From: an uncultured bacterium
GTDB taxonomy: Bacteria > Patescibacteriota > Saccharimonadia > Saccharimonadales > Saccharimonadaceae
Length of the DNA: 64,000 nucleotides
Reading direction: 5' to 3'
Assembly (NCBI GenBank): GCA_902761145.1
Contig: CACWJA010000002.1
Span: forward strand, 253,499 to 317,498
How positions within the stretch are numbered: the first letter of the stretch is position 1; every line of letters begins with the position of its first letter. Below are positions 36,089-44,303 of the stretch, one piece after another. Made by a program: the position numbers and the translations under genes. A model generated the notes under the pieces. That model did not search any database and was not told the origin of the DNA. It saw only the letters and a list, made by a program, of their open reading frames with translations.

Positions 36089-36117
36089 TGTCCCTGATAC
36101 TATATCAGGGACATTTT
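36089..36117 (+). terminator. Terminator of the 113-aa orphan
   Basis: TGTCCCTGATA/TATCAGGGACA stem with 3-nt loop and TTTT. Confidence 0.88.
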
Positions 36118-36174
36118 ACATCGTATATAATCTCAGCTATATGATATAATGAGGAAAAATAAGTGGAGATAATT

Positions 36175-37161
36175 ATGGAAAATACTACAACAGAGCCATT
36201 TGATGTGTTCCTCTGGGCGAATGAAATAGACGAGATTAAAAACAATGTATCAGCAGAGCTGTTTTTGTTTAACAAAAATTACACCCCATACAAGATAAAA
36301 TATTCCGATAAGCTAGCTGGGGCGGTAAAGTCAATGTTTATGCAAGAGGCCGTGCATTATATTATCGAGGAGGCCGACAAGGGCCTAGAATGCCGCGAAT
36401 ACGAACGTGCTGATGGCGAGGAGAAAGTCATATATCGTACTTCCCTCTCTAAGGTAGGCCGGGCCGAAACGCTAATTCATCTAATAGAGAATGAATACAA
36501 AGACATAGACTATTTCTCTGAAAATGAATACGATTTTAAGAAGGTGAAGGGTATCATAGCAAAATTCACCTACCCAGGTGAGGAAGGTATGAAGACTTTT
36601 TATATAGCCAAGATCTTGCCTGCGTCGGCAGCACTCAAGGGCGCTACGTCCTGGGAGATCAACGGCGAGAGTTTTGAGCCGTTTTCAGCCGAGATAGCGC
36701 TTAAAATGCCAGAGGATAATCAAGTAGCTATAGTAGATGGCACTATTATAGTGTTTAACCAGGCGAAGTTTGAAAATCTATTCCAGTATGACTATAAATC
36801 ACAGGTGATAGCCGAGGAAAAGGCCAAGGAACTTACAGAGAAATACAAGCTATCTTTCGCCGAAGGCTTGACGCTTGATTCCCTCCTTATGGATAAAAAG
36901 CCGATACTTAAAAAAGTTCAGGCGATGGATATAGCCGAGGAGATGCCTCAGGACAAGTTGCTAGACTATGCTGACGAGATGCAACTAGAGCTGATGACAG
37001 ATGATGATGGGTCTATCATTATCATGGACGACAAAGATTTGACTATGTTTGTAAATCTGCTTAATGAGGATTACTACGTATCGCCGGTTAACGGCAAGAG
37101 ATACGAGATTAAGTCCAAGAAGCTACTATCTGAGCCTGATGGCGAGCCACCTAGAGGATAG
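36175..37161 (+). CDS. DUF4868-like protein (KwaB-related?)
   Basis: 328 residues from ATG 36175, preceded by GTGGAG. Soluble, acidic alpha/beta protein. The order of features (LFLFNKNYTPYKIKYSD, then FKKVKGIIAKFTYP, FYIAKILPA, GTIIVFNQAKFENLFQYD) resembles DUF4868 proteins, the family of the Kiwa anti-phage component KwaB. That is my recollection of the family pattern, not a search result. No membrane partner KwaA is next to it, so a complete Kiwa system is not present here. TGATATAAT at about 36142 is its -10 box. Confidence 0.5.
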   Translation: MENTTTEPFDVFLWANEIDEIKNNVSAELFLFNKNYTPYKIKYSDKLAGAVKSMFMQEAVHYIIEEADKGLECREYERADGEEKVIYRTSLSKVGRAETLIHLIENEYKDIDYFSENEYDFKKVKGIIAKFTYPGEEGMKTFYIAKILPASAALKGATSWEINGESFEPFSAEIALKMPEDNQVAIVDGTIIVFNQAKFENLFQYDYKSQVIAEEKAKELTEKYKLSFAEGLTLDSLLMDKKPILKKVQAMDIAEEMPQDKLLDYADEMQLELMTDDDGSIIIMDDKDLTMFVNLLNEDYYVSPVNGKRYEIKSKKLLSEPDGEPPRG

Positions 37162-37186
37162 ATAAACACTTGTGCTATTGCTTTAC

Positions 37187-37255
37187 TCACTACATTTCGG
37201 AAGCTGCGCGATGTGGTAAGAAATTTTTACCACGGCACTTCGCTATAGGTAGTGA
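37187..37255 (-). repeat. Family-2 structured element, truncated copy D
   Basis: Read on the minus strand it keeps GCGAAG, a hairpin TGGTAA/TTACCA, GCAGCTTCCGAAAT and a closing stem TCACTAC/GTAGTGA, but lacks the first internal hairpin. It lies 23 bp from copy B in the opposite orientation. Confidence 0.6.
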
Positions 37256-37277
37256 TAGACAAAAGTTTTTTCATAAA

Positions 37278-37419
37278 TGCCATCTTACTTGCTGCAATTG
37301 AGGAACATTAAGGAAAAATTGCCTTTAGGCAATTCTTTCCGCCGGAGGGGCGGAGCTTTGGTATATAATCTCTGATTACACCAAAGCGCAGCTTCCGAAA
37401 CGCAGCAAGTGAGGTGGCA
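37278..37419 (+). repeat. Family-2 structured element, copy B
   Basis: 142 nt. Closing stem 37278-37295 with 37402-37419 (18 positions, two G-T). Core GAGGAACATTAAG, hairpin AATTGCC/GGCAATT, CGCCGGAGGGGCGGAG, hairpin CTTTGGT/ACCAAAG around TATAATCTCTGATTA, then GCTTCCGAAA. It fills the gap between convergent genes. Confidence 0.88.
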
Positions 37420-37454
37420 GTAATCAGCAATTTGTTTTTTCAGAATCTGATAAT

Positions 37455-37988
37455 CTATTGTATTTCTATATATGGTTTATTTACAAAATTCGTTTCGCCG
37501 AGGGTCTCAAAAGTTTTCTTGAGATCGGATTTGGCTTCGATGGAGGATTCCCCCGCGCTGAGGGTGGATTCTATTTTGGCGTAGTGACCAGGTTTGCCGT
37601 CGATTTTGTCTAAGTAAATATAAGTTCCTTCACCCATCTTGAGATCTTGGCGACGACGAGATACTTCACCAGCAAGCTTGAAGCCAAGTTGCAATATGAT
37701 ATTTACTACGCTCTGGTAATCCTTGACGGATGTCTCTTCAATCACATCAATATCAGAATCTTCGATATGGCGCCTCAGGATTAGCGTGTATTGTGGTGGT
37801 TTGTCTACTGATTTCATTTCGGTGCGCATGATCATTCGGGGGAGATTCACCCCTGGCTTATAGCCACGTGGCAAATACACTCGGTCGTGCTGCCAATATA
37901 TGGCCGAGAAATCTAGATCTATATCGGATAGTTTGTCTTCGAACTTCTCGCGAGACGAAAGTTTACATTTTAGGATTACCTTTTTCAT
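37455..37988 (-). CDS. CYTH-domain protein (degenerate metal site)
   Basis: 177 residues with the CYTH/CyaB beta-tunnel pattern: N-terminal strand, MIMRTEMKS, YTLILRRHIEDSDIDVIEE, LGFKLAGEVSRRRQDLKMG and a C-terminal NKPYIEI. Such enzymes hydrolyse triphosphates or cyclise ATP. The diagnostic ExExK motif of strand 1 is here VILKCKLS, lacking both glutamates, so classical catalysis is doubtful. TATAAT lies 6 nt before the ATG, inside the 3' end of recJ and containing its stop codon. Confidence 0.7.
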   Translation of the reverse strand: MKKVILKCKLSSREKFEDKLSDIDLDFSAIYWQHDRVYLPRGYKPGVNLPRMIMRTEMKSVDKPPQYTLILRRHIEDSDIDVIEETSVKDYQSVVNIILQLGFKLAGEVSRRRQDLKMGEGTYIYLDKIDGKPGHYAKIESTLSAGESSIEAKSDLKKTFETLGETNFVNKPYIEIQ

Positions 37989-37995
37989 GAGGATA

Positions 37996-39618
37996 TTATA
38001 GCATATCTATATCTATTATGCGACCTTCTACAGATGTTACACCATTAAATTCATTAGCAGAGATAGCGATGAGAGGTGAAATATGATCATCCGTAGTAAG
38101 TGCCAGCCACTCATCTGGAGCAAAAAATGCGACTAGCTTTAATGTGCTGCCTTGTCCATCTCGTACGTCTACGCGCAAGTGATTCCGGTCTGCGCCCATA
38201 CGTGTAGTATTGATTATTTCTACGTTTTGTAGGCGAAAAATGGGCTCTTCGTTCCCTGCGCCGAATGGCTCCAGAAGTTTGAGCTCTTCGATAAGATCTA
38301 GCGAAAAATCGGCCAGATTATTGACGTCTAGATCTGCATGGTGACGTAGATGTTTTTCTTGATCCACTAGATGTAGGCTGCGATAGTATTCATTGATTTT
38401 TTCACGGAAGGCATAAAGCTGCTTGCCGTCTAGTCGTACACCGGCGGCACCGGCGTGGCCACCGCCGCCAATGATGGTATCTTTTGCATAGTCCAAGGCC
38501 TTGGCCAGGCTGAAGTCACCAAAGCTGCGGCCGGAGCCTTTGTAAATACCGTTTTCTACCTCTGTCAGTACAAAACTCGGCCGCTGATACTGCTCTACTA
38601 GGCGGCCAGCCACGATGCCGATGATACCTTCGTGCCATCTGCCGGTCTCTATAATGACTGGGTCATCCGCTACGCCTCTGTCGGAAATTTCTTTCGTAGC
38701 TGCTTGCTGCTCTTTTTTGCGCTTTTTATTGAGCTCCTCTAGCTGTGCTGCCAGAGCGGCAGCGTCAGCACTAGACTTAGCACGAAGCAAGTTTAAAGCT
38801 AAGTCTGCCGTCTGCAGCCGCCCAGCAGCATTAAGCCGTGGGCCGATTTGGAAACCTATACTCTCGGATGTTAAATTTGTTACTAGGGCACTAGCCATTA
38901 GCTCTTTTAGGCCGGCACGGCGAGTTTTTTCTAGCACTTTCAGCCCATAATAGCACAAGATACGGTCTTCGCCCGTAAGCACCATATTGTCACAGATAGT
39001 ACCTATTAGCACTAGATCTAGCAGCCATTTTTCTTGCCCGGCTGGGATGCTACCGTCTCTCACGAGAGCTTCGGCTAGTTTAAACGCCACGCCCACACCG
39101 GCAAGATCTTTTAACCCCGCTGCATCATCTGTATAGTCTGGGCGCTTAGGGTTGACCACAGCTACAGCCTCTGGCAAGCTATCACCACATTCGTGGTGAT
39201 CTGTTACCACTGTATCTATACCTATGGTACTAAGCTCATCGATAATGGCATGGTTGCGCGAGCCACAATCTACTGTGATTACTAGAGTAGCGTTATTCTC
39301 TTGTGCACGCTTGATTAGTCTTGGGCTCATACCATAGCCATCGGCAAATCTATCTGGCAGCATGATGTCTATATTTTCCTGCGGAATGCCGGCGAGCTTT
39401 AGCGTATCCTCCATTACCGTGCTGGCGGTTACGCCATCTACGTCATAATCACCGTAAATAAGGATCTTTTCCTTACCTTCCACGGCGCGCTTAATACGGT
39501 CTACGGCTTCGCGCATCCCTGGTAATACATATGGGTCCGCAGTATGTCCATACTGCGGATGCAAAAACTCTTCATTTAGCCCACGCAACTGTAGTAACTG
39601 TTCAAATATTTTACTCAT
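37996..39618 (-). CDS. recJ: Single-stranded-DNA exonuclease RecJ
   Basis: DHH-family 5'-3' exonuclease for recombination and mismatch repair. Motifs: YGDYDVDGVTAS, VITVDCGSRN, VVTDHHECGD, NPKRPDY, RLNAAGRL and the DHHA1 motif GGGGHAGAAGVRL. The OB-like C-terminus ends at ASVEGRIIDIDML-type sequence. The length of 540 is close to the family norm. The TAA stop lies within the -10 box of the downstream CYTH gene. Confidence 0.94.
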   Translation of the reverse strand: MSKIFEQLLQLRGLNEEFLHPQYGHTADPYVLPGMREAVDRIKRAVEGKEKILIYGDYDVDGVTASTVMEDTLKLAGIPQENIDIMLPDRFADGYGMSPRLIKRAQENNATLVITVDCGSRNHAIIDELSTIGIDTVVTDHHECGDSLPEAVAVVNPKRPDYTDDAAGLKDLAGVGVAFKLAEALVRDGSIPAGQEKWLLDLVLIGTICDNMVLTGEDRILCYYGLKVLEKTRRAGLKELMASALVTNLTSESIGFQIGPRLNAAGRLQTADLALNLLRAKSSADAAALAAQLEELNKKRKKEQQAATKEISDRGVADDPVIIETGRWHEGIIGIVAGRLVEQYQRPSFVLTEVENGIYKGSGRSFGDFSLAKALDYAKDTIIGGGGHAGAAGVRLDGKQLYAFREKINEYYRSLHLVDQEKHLRHHADLDVNNLADFSLDLIEELKLLEPFGAGNEEPIFRLQNVEIINTTRMGADRNHLRVDVRDGQGSTLKLVAFFAPDEWLALTTDDHISPLIAISANEFNGVTSVEGRIIDIDML

Positions 39619-39640
39619 TTTGTTTATAGTTATTTTTATA

Positions 39641-39931
39641 CTAGCCTATGGTCTTGCTAGGCTTGTTACCTTTTTGGCTCTTGATTACTATACTCTGAAG
39701 CTCCTTTAAGATTGGAAACTGCTTGTTCGTCTGGTAAACCTTAGTCTTGCCTCGCTTGGTGACTAATAGGAATTTGCCATCCACCATGCGATTGAGCTCC
39801 CTCTGGATATTACCAGGGTCTTCTTTGATGAGCCGGGCCAAGCCTCGCACGTGAGTCTTGAAATCTGGGTATTTGGCAAATACCACGATTATTTTTCGCC
39901 GCACCCTAGAAGTCACAAATATATCTAACAT
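39641..39931 (-). CDS. Winged-helix DNA-binding protein
   Basis: 96 residues from ATG 39931, preceded by GCGAGG. MLDIFVTSRVRRKIIVVFAK starts a winged helix; HVRGLARLIKEDPGNIQREL is the recognition helix region and KFLLVTKRGKTKVYQTN the wing. This type often accompanies MNT-type nucleotidyltransferases in archaea and CPR bacteria, but none is adjacent. Probably a transcriptional regulator; target unknown. Confidence 0.7.
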   Translation of the reverse strand: MLDIFVTSRVRRKIIVVFAKYPDFKTHVRGLARLIKEDPGNIQRELNRMVDGKFLLVTKRGKTKVYQTNKQFPILKELQSIVIKSQKGNKPSKTIG

Positions 39932-40083
39932 ATTACCTCGCTTAATTCTCTCTATTATAGCACATGATTGGTAAAATTTACAACAGTGTCTATAATCTAT
40001 CATATTATCTCTGGATTAGGTAATCAAATACCCCTAGTGATAGATTACTAGGGGTATTTCTCAAATATTGTATTGCAATATTA

Positions 40084-40305
40084 TTATCTGGTATAGCTAC
40101 CGTCCTGATTGAAAGAAATATTCTCTACGTTACCGTAAGCTTCTCCATAGGCCTTTACAATGGAGATAATCCAGTCTACGAGTGGCCAAATACCCAGAGT
40201 TAGCCAACCAAATAATAGCTTACATATGCCTAATCCGATTTGTCCACGAATGAAGCGATCTACACCTAGGCCGCCAAAAAGAAAATTACACACCCACACA
40301 AACAC
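40084..40305 (-). CDS. TM2-domain membrane protein, 5' end apparently frameshifted
   Basis: Two-helix TM2 domain: CNFLFGGLGVDRFIRGQIGL, then LFGWLTLGIWPLVDWIISI with the usual DRFxxG turn. The annotated GTG start cuts off the domain beginning: the same frame stays open to 40452 and encodes NLFQDGTTYIVKKIGP and AKSINKH, the normal lead-in. That upstream part has no ATG, GTG or TTG. A good start (GAGGTAAAATG, at about 40450) is in another frame. So either a small indel disrupts the gene or a rare start codon is used. Function of TM2 proteins is unknown. Confidence 0.6.
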   Translation of the reverse strand: MFVWVCNFLFGGLGVDRFIRGQIGLGICKLLFGWLTLGIWPLVDWIISIVKAYGEAYGNVENISFNQDGSYTR

Positions 40306-40480
40306 ATGTTTGTTGATGGATTTTGCGCCAGTGGGTTGACCGTTGACGGGGCCTATTTTTTTGACAATATATGTTGTGCCATCCTGAAATAGATTGACTT
40401 TATCACCCTCTTGCGGGTTCGCATACGAAATAGCTGCTATGCTGAAGGCATTTTACCTCTGTATAGTGTATAATATATAC

Positions 40481-42424
40481 ATGTTTTATGAGGTAATACC
40501 TGGGAAGGTGTTTGGTAAGGGGAGTATTTTGACGTACTCGTCGGATGCTTCCCTGCTGCCTGGGCAGATAGTGCAGGTGCCGCTGGGCCGTGGCGCAGCT
40601 GTGGGTGTGGTATGTAAAAAAGTTGCTCAGCCAGATTTTGCTACCAAGTCTATTACCAAAGTTTTGTATTCAACGCCGCTGCCGGCACATCTCGTGGCTA
40701 CGGCTAGGTTTGTAGCAGATTATTATCAAGCTCCACTAGCTAGCACTCTCGGTCTCATACTGCCAAAAGGGGTGGAGAAAACGCGCCGCAAAACCGAACA
40801 AATGTTCGGGAATGTTAAAAAAACCGAACATATCGCTGGCAAGCCTCAAATTCCACTGAATAAGGCCCAAAAAAATGCCCTACAAGCCCTCTACGAGGCG
40901 CCAGGAGCCACGAAACTGCTCCATGGCGTGACTGGTAGTGGTAAGACAAATATATACCTCAAAATGGCTAATAATGCCCTTCCCGAGCAAAAATCCACCA
41001 TTCTGCTGGTGCCAGAAATAGCGTTAACCAGCCAACTTGTTCGGGTATTTGGCGAGTGTTTTGGTAGCAGAGTAGTACTAATCCACTCTGGACAGACAGA
41101 GGCAGCGCGACACCTAGTGTTTAATTCTCTACTCGAGGCGAGCGGGCCAAAGATAGTGATAGGGCCACGCTCGGCACTGTTTGCGCCCCTCAAGGATTTG
41201 GGGCTAATAATCATAGACGAGGAGCACGAATCTACTTATTATCAGGAGAATACCCCCAAATACTCTGCAGTACGGGTGGCTAGCTTTATGGCGAAGAACC
41301 TCGGTATCAGTCTAATACTAGGGTCGGCTACACCTACAGTGGAAGATTATTACCTAGCGAAAAGACAGGGTTCGCTAGTAACTCTTAATGAAAAAGCCAA
41401 GGCTACCGCTATAGAGCCAGATATCAAAATAGTGGATTTCCGAGCAAGAGATAATTTTAGCAAAAATCGCTATTTTTCTAATGGTCTGATAGCGGCTATA
41501 CGTCGTAATTTAGATAATGGGCAGCAAACCCTGATATTTCATAATCGCAGGGGGTCAGCACCACTTACCATCTGTGAAAACTGCGGCGAAGAAATGATAT
41601 GCCCTAATTGCTATTTACCTCTGACGCTACACTCTGACACCTACGAGCTAGTGTGTCATGCCTGCGGCTATAGCGAGCGAGTCCCCTCTAGCTGCCCTAA
41701 ATGCGGCTCGCTAGGGCTAGTACACAAGGGGTTCGGCACAAAACTTCTGGAAAATGAGCTCAAGATGCTCTTCCCTAAGGCGCGGGTGCAGAGGTTTGAT
41801 GCGGACAATAAAAAGAACGAAGGTCTTGATGCGCTATACACAGAGGTGCGTGAGGGTGAAGTAGATATACTCGTGGGTACTCAGGCGCTGGCAAAAGGGC
41901 TGGACCTACCCAGGCTTGCCACTGTAGGAGTAGCGCAGGCAGACGCAGGGCTAAATATGCCCGACTATATGGCCGAGGAAAAGACTTTTCAGCTGCTGAC
42001 CCAAGTAATAGGTAGAGTAGGACGTGGACATACAGAGGTGGCAGAGGTGTATGTGCAGACTTTTCGGCCGGATAGCCCAGTGATAAACTACGCGCTAGCT
42101 GCAGACTATGAGGGATTCTACAAGTATATGATTAATAAACGCCGCCGAGCGGGCTTTCCGCCGTATATGTTTGTAATGAAACTAGAGATCACTATGAGAA
42201 CAGAGGCTGTAGTACTAAAAAAAGTCCGTTCTACCGTGAAAAATCTCGCAAAAAACCCAAAATTAACGGTATCCCCACCAATGCCGGCATTTCACGAGCA
42301 TACTAGCCGTGGATATACTTGGCAAATAGTGGTGCGCGCAAAGTCGCGAAAAGCCCTAGTAGAGGCTTGTAGTGACCTAGATCCGAATTTTCATATTGCT
42401 CTCGACCCACCAGGGCTGTTGTGA
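40481..42424 (+). CDS. priA: Primosomal replication helicase PriA
   Basis: Restarts stalled replication forks. Walker A GVTGSGKT near residues 148-155, DEEH near 246-249, LGSATPTVEDYY and IGRVGRG are helicase motifs. The zinc-binding insert has the cysteine pairs CENCGEEMICPNC and CHACGY...CPKCGS. At 647 residues it is compact. ATG 40481 is chosen because TATAAT (40469-40474) is exactly 6 nt upstream; the longer frame has no support. A LexA-box-like dyad inside the gene (40794-40809) is probably chance. Confidence 0.94.
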   Translation: MFYEVIPGKVFGKGSILTYSSDASLLPGQIVQVPLGRGAAVGVVCKKVAQPDFATKSITKVLYSTPLPAHLVATARFVADYYQAPLASTLGLILPKGVEKTRRKTEQMFGNVKKTEHIAGKPQIPLNKAQKNALQALYEAPGATKLLHGVTGSGKTNIYLKMANNALPEQKSTILLVPEIALTSQLVRVFGECFGSRVVLIHSGQTEAARHLVFNSLLEASGPKIVIGPRSALFAPLKDLGLIIIDEEHESTYYQENTPKYSAVRVASFMAKNLGISLILGSATPTVEDYYLAKRQGSLVTLNEKAKATAIEPDIKIVDFRARDNFSKNRYFSNGLIAAIRRNLDNGQQTLIFHNRRGSAPLTICENCGEEMICPNCYLPLTLHSDTYELVCHACGYSERVPSSCPKCGSLGLVHKGFGTKLLENELKMLFPKARVQRFDADNKKNEGLDALYTEVREGEVDILVGTQALAKGLDLPRLATVGVAQADAGLNMPDYMAEEKTFQLLTQVIGRVGRGHTEVAEVYVQTFRPDSPVINYALAADYEGFYKYMINKRRRAGFPPYMFVMKLEITMRTEAVVLKKVRSTVKNLAKNPKLTVSPPMPAFHEHTSRGYTWQIVVRAKSRKALVEACSDLDPNFHIALDPPGLL

Positions 42425-42444
42425 TGCTGCCATCAACCAGCCTC

Positions 42445-42584
42445 GTTATATAATTCACTAGTATTGAGGAACATAAAGACCAAACTTGGCTTTAGCGAGT
42501 TTGGTCGCCGGAGGGGCGAAGCTTTGATGTATAATCTCTGATTACATCAAAGCGTAGCTTCCGAAATACGGTGAATTATATAAC
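42445..42584 (+). repeat. Family-2 structured element, copy C
   Basis: 140 nt. Closing stem GTTATATAATTCAC with GTGAATTATATAAC plus TAT/ATA. Core TTGAGGAACATAAAG, hairpin GACCAAACT/AGTTTGGTC, CGCCGGAGGGGCGAAG, hairpin CTTTGATGTA/TACATCAAAG and GCTTCCGAAA. It fills the priA-def gap. Confidence 0.88.
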
Positions 42585-42641
42585 AAGATCTATGTCGCTC
42601 TGTTATTTTACGAGATATTCATTCTGTGATATAATTGGCTT

Positions 42642-43214
42642 ATGAAAATTATTACCACCCCAGATCCGAGACTACGCGAAAAGTCCACCAAAGTTGGCAA
42701 AATTGACGCCGAGGTACTGGATATTATTGAGAATATGCGCAAGCTGTCTCTAGACTGGGAGAAAGCACATCCTTATGAACTATCTGCCGCTATGGCTGCA
42801 CCTCAGATGGGCGTAAATAAGCGTATAATTATAGTACGCGACGATATGGCGGACAAGAAGAAGGCTACTTTTACCGCCCTGATCAATCCAGAGATAATCA
42901 AGGCCGAGGGCAAGATAAAGACAGATTACGAAGGCTGCTTATCAGTGCCATCTATCTATGGTAAGGTGCCACGAGCCAGCAAAGTCAAGGTCAAGGCAAA
43001 ACTAGAAGATGGTACAGAGGTGCGTATTAAGGCTACTGATGAACTGGCACGTACGCTATTGCACGAGATAGACCATCTCGACGGAATACTTTTTATAGAC
43101 CATATCAAAGGCGTAAAAGATGCATTCTACGAAATGAACGACAAGGGTGACTTAGAGCCGGTAGATTACGACGCCAAGATAGCCAATAACAAAGAGCTGT
43201 TCCCTGATGAATAA
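42642..43214 (+). CDS. def: Peptide deformylase
   Basis: Fe/Zn enzyme removing the N-formyl group from nascent proteins. Its three motifs are MAAPQMGVN (normally GLAAPQIG), EGCLSVP with metal ligand C99, and HEIDHLDGILF with H141, E142 and H145. A short insert follows the first helix. TATAAT (42630-42635) sits exactly 6 nt before the ATG, so the mRNA is probably leaderless. The stop overlaps fmt by 8 nt, the usual functional pair. Confidence 0.94.
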   Translation: MKIITTPDPRLREKSTKVGKIDAEVLDIIENMRKLSLDWEKAHPYELSAAMAAPQMGVNKRIIIVRDDMADKKKATFTALINPEIIKAEGKIKTDYEGCLSVPSIYGKVPRASKVKVKAKLEDGTEVRIKATDELARTLLHEIDHLDGILFIDHIKGVKDAFYEMNDKGDLEPVDYDAKIANNKELFPDE

Positions 43215-43995
43215 AATTATCTTCTTCGGTAATGGTCCATTGGCAGATGCTGCGCTAGCGGTGCTAGAGAAACATTTTGAAGTGATATTCCACGCAAGGA
43301 CCAAAGAAGACCTGGCGCAGGTTTGCGAAATAAAGCGTAAGATACCAAAGGTGCACGGTGTGCTAGCCAGCTTTGGGGTGATAATTAGAGAAAATGTACT
43401 GGAGCTATTTGAGCCAGAGGGGATACTGAATATCCATCCTTCCCTATTACCTGCATATAGAGGTCCTTCTCCTATAGAGAGTGCGATACTCGCTGGAGAT
43501 AGGGATTTCTCCGTATCTATAATGAAACTAGCAAAAGCTATGGATGCTGGACCGATATATTATCAGACCACGCTGACTGACTTACCCCTAGATAAGTCCA
43601 TAATATACCAGAGGTTAGCAGAGGTAGGAGCAGAGTGGATTTGTAATAATATCGATAACCTACCTGCCCCCGCTAGGCAAGATGATGCCAAGGCTACTTT
43701 TACTGCTAAAATGGAGAAATCCATGGGTACCTTACACCCCGATACAGAGAGCGCGGATGAAGTATTGCGAAAAATAATAGCATATCAAGACTTTCCGAAG
43801 GCCAAATATGCGTTCTACGGCAAAAATTGCGCTATATTAGCCGCTCATAAGCGAAAGTCGGGTGAGGCAGCGGTATTGCCGCTGAAATGCGCTGACGGCC
43901 AAATAATAGCCATAGATAAGCTACAACCAGACGGTAAAAAACCAATGGACGCAAAAAGTTTTATCAATGGCTACGGAAAAGCTGTTATCCGATAA
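43207..43995 (+). CDS. fmt: Methionyl-tRNA formyltransferase (short form)
   Basis: Formylates initiator Met-tRNA, the opposite step to Def. The catalytic triad is visible as N75 and H77 (LNIHPSLLPAYRGPSPIE) and D113 (AMDAGPIYY). At 262 residues it is about 50 shorter than typical; the C-terminal OB-fold tRNA-binding domain is reduced (KAKYAFYGKNCAILAAHKRK onward). It overlaps def and ends 11 nt inside the convergent DUF5663-like gene. Confidence 0.92.
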   Translation: MNKIIFFGNGPLADAALAVLEKHFEVIFHARTKEDLAQVCEIKRKIPKVHGVLASFGVIIRENVLELFEPEGILNIHPSLLPAYRGPSPIESAILAGDRDFSVSIMKLAKAMDAGPIYYQTTLTDLPLDKSIIYQRLAEVGAEWICNNIDNLPAPARQDDAKATFTAKMEKSMGTLHPDTESADEVLRKIIAYQDFPKAKYAFYGKNCAILAAHKRKSGEAAVLPLKCADGQIIAIDKLQPDGKKPMDAKSFINGYGKAVIR

Positions 43996-44275
43996 GTCTA
44001 TCGCGGTTGGCGCGAATTTCATCTTTCATTTCTGCAATGGTGCTAGCTACGATGTTACGATAATCCGGGCGGTTGGCTTCTAGCCACTTGGTGGCTTCGG
44101 CTTGGTCTGTGATTAGGTCAAACTGATTGAGCTGGACTTCGCTAAGCCCCTCCGAGATGCGTTCGCCGATGCGGACCTCTAATTCTTCCTGAACGTAGTC
44201 AAGAAAGCGTTGCTTTTGATCGTCTGGCATCTCAGACAAGCCCATTTCCTGCAAAAAGTTATCGTTAAATTCCAT
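43985..44275 (-). CDS. Small helical protein, DUF5663-like
   Basis: 96 acidic residues, all helical: FLQEMGLSEMPDDQKQRFLD, VQEELEVRIGERISEGLS, then WLEANRPDYRNIVASTIAE. This pattern recurs in CPR genomes as a small conserved protein of unknown function, which I associate with DUF5663. Distant paralog of the protein at 1425-1721. TATACT is 6 nt before the ATG, so it is probably leaderless. It overlaps fmt tail-to-tail by 11 nt. Confidence 0.65.
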   Translation of the reverse strand: MEFNDNFLQEMGLSEMPDDQKQRFLDYVQEELEVRIGERISEGLSEVQLNQFDLITDQAEATKWLEANRPDYRNIVASTIAEMKDEIRANRDRLIG

Positions 44276-44303
44276 AATTTAAGTATACCATATTACGCTT
44301 ATG

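Noticed and set aside
40794..40809. LexA/SOS-box-like dyad CCGAACAAATGTTCGG
   Set aside because: It lies well inside the priA coding region in a variable linker, far from any promoter, and no lexA or other SOS gene is in the window.
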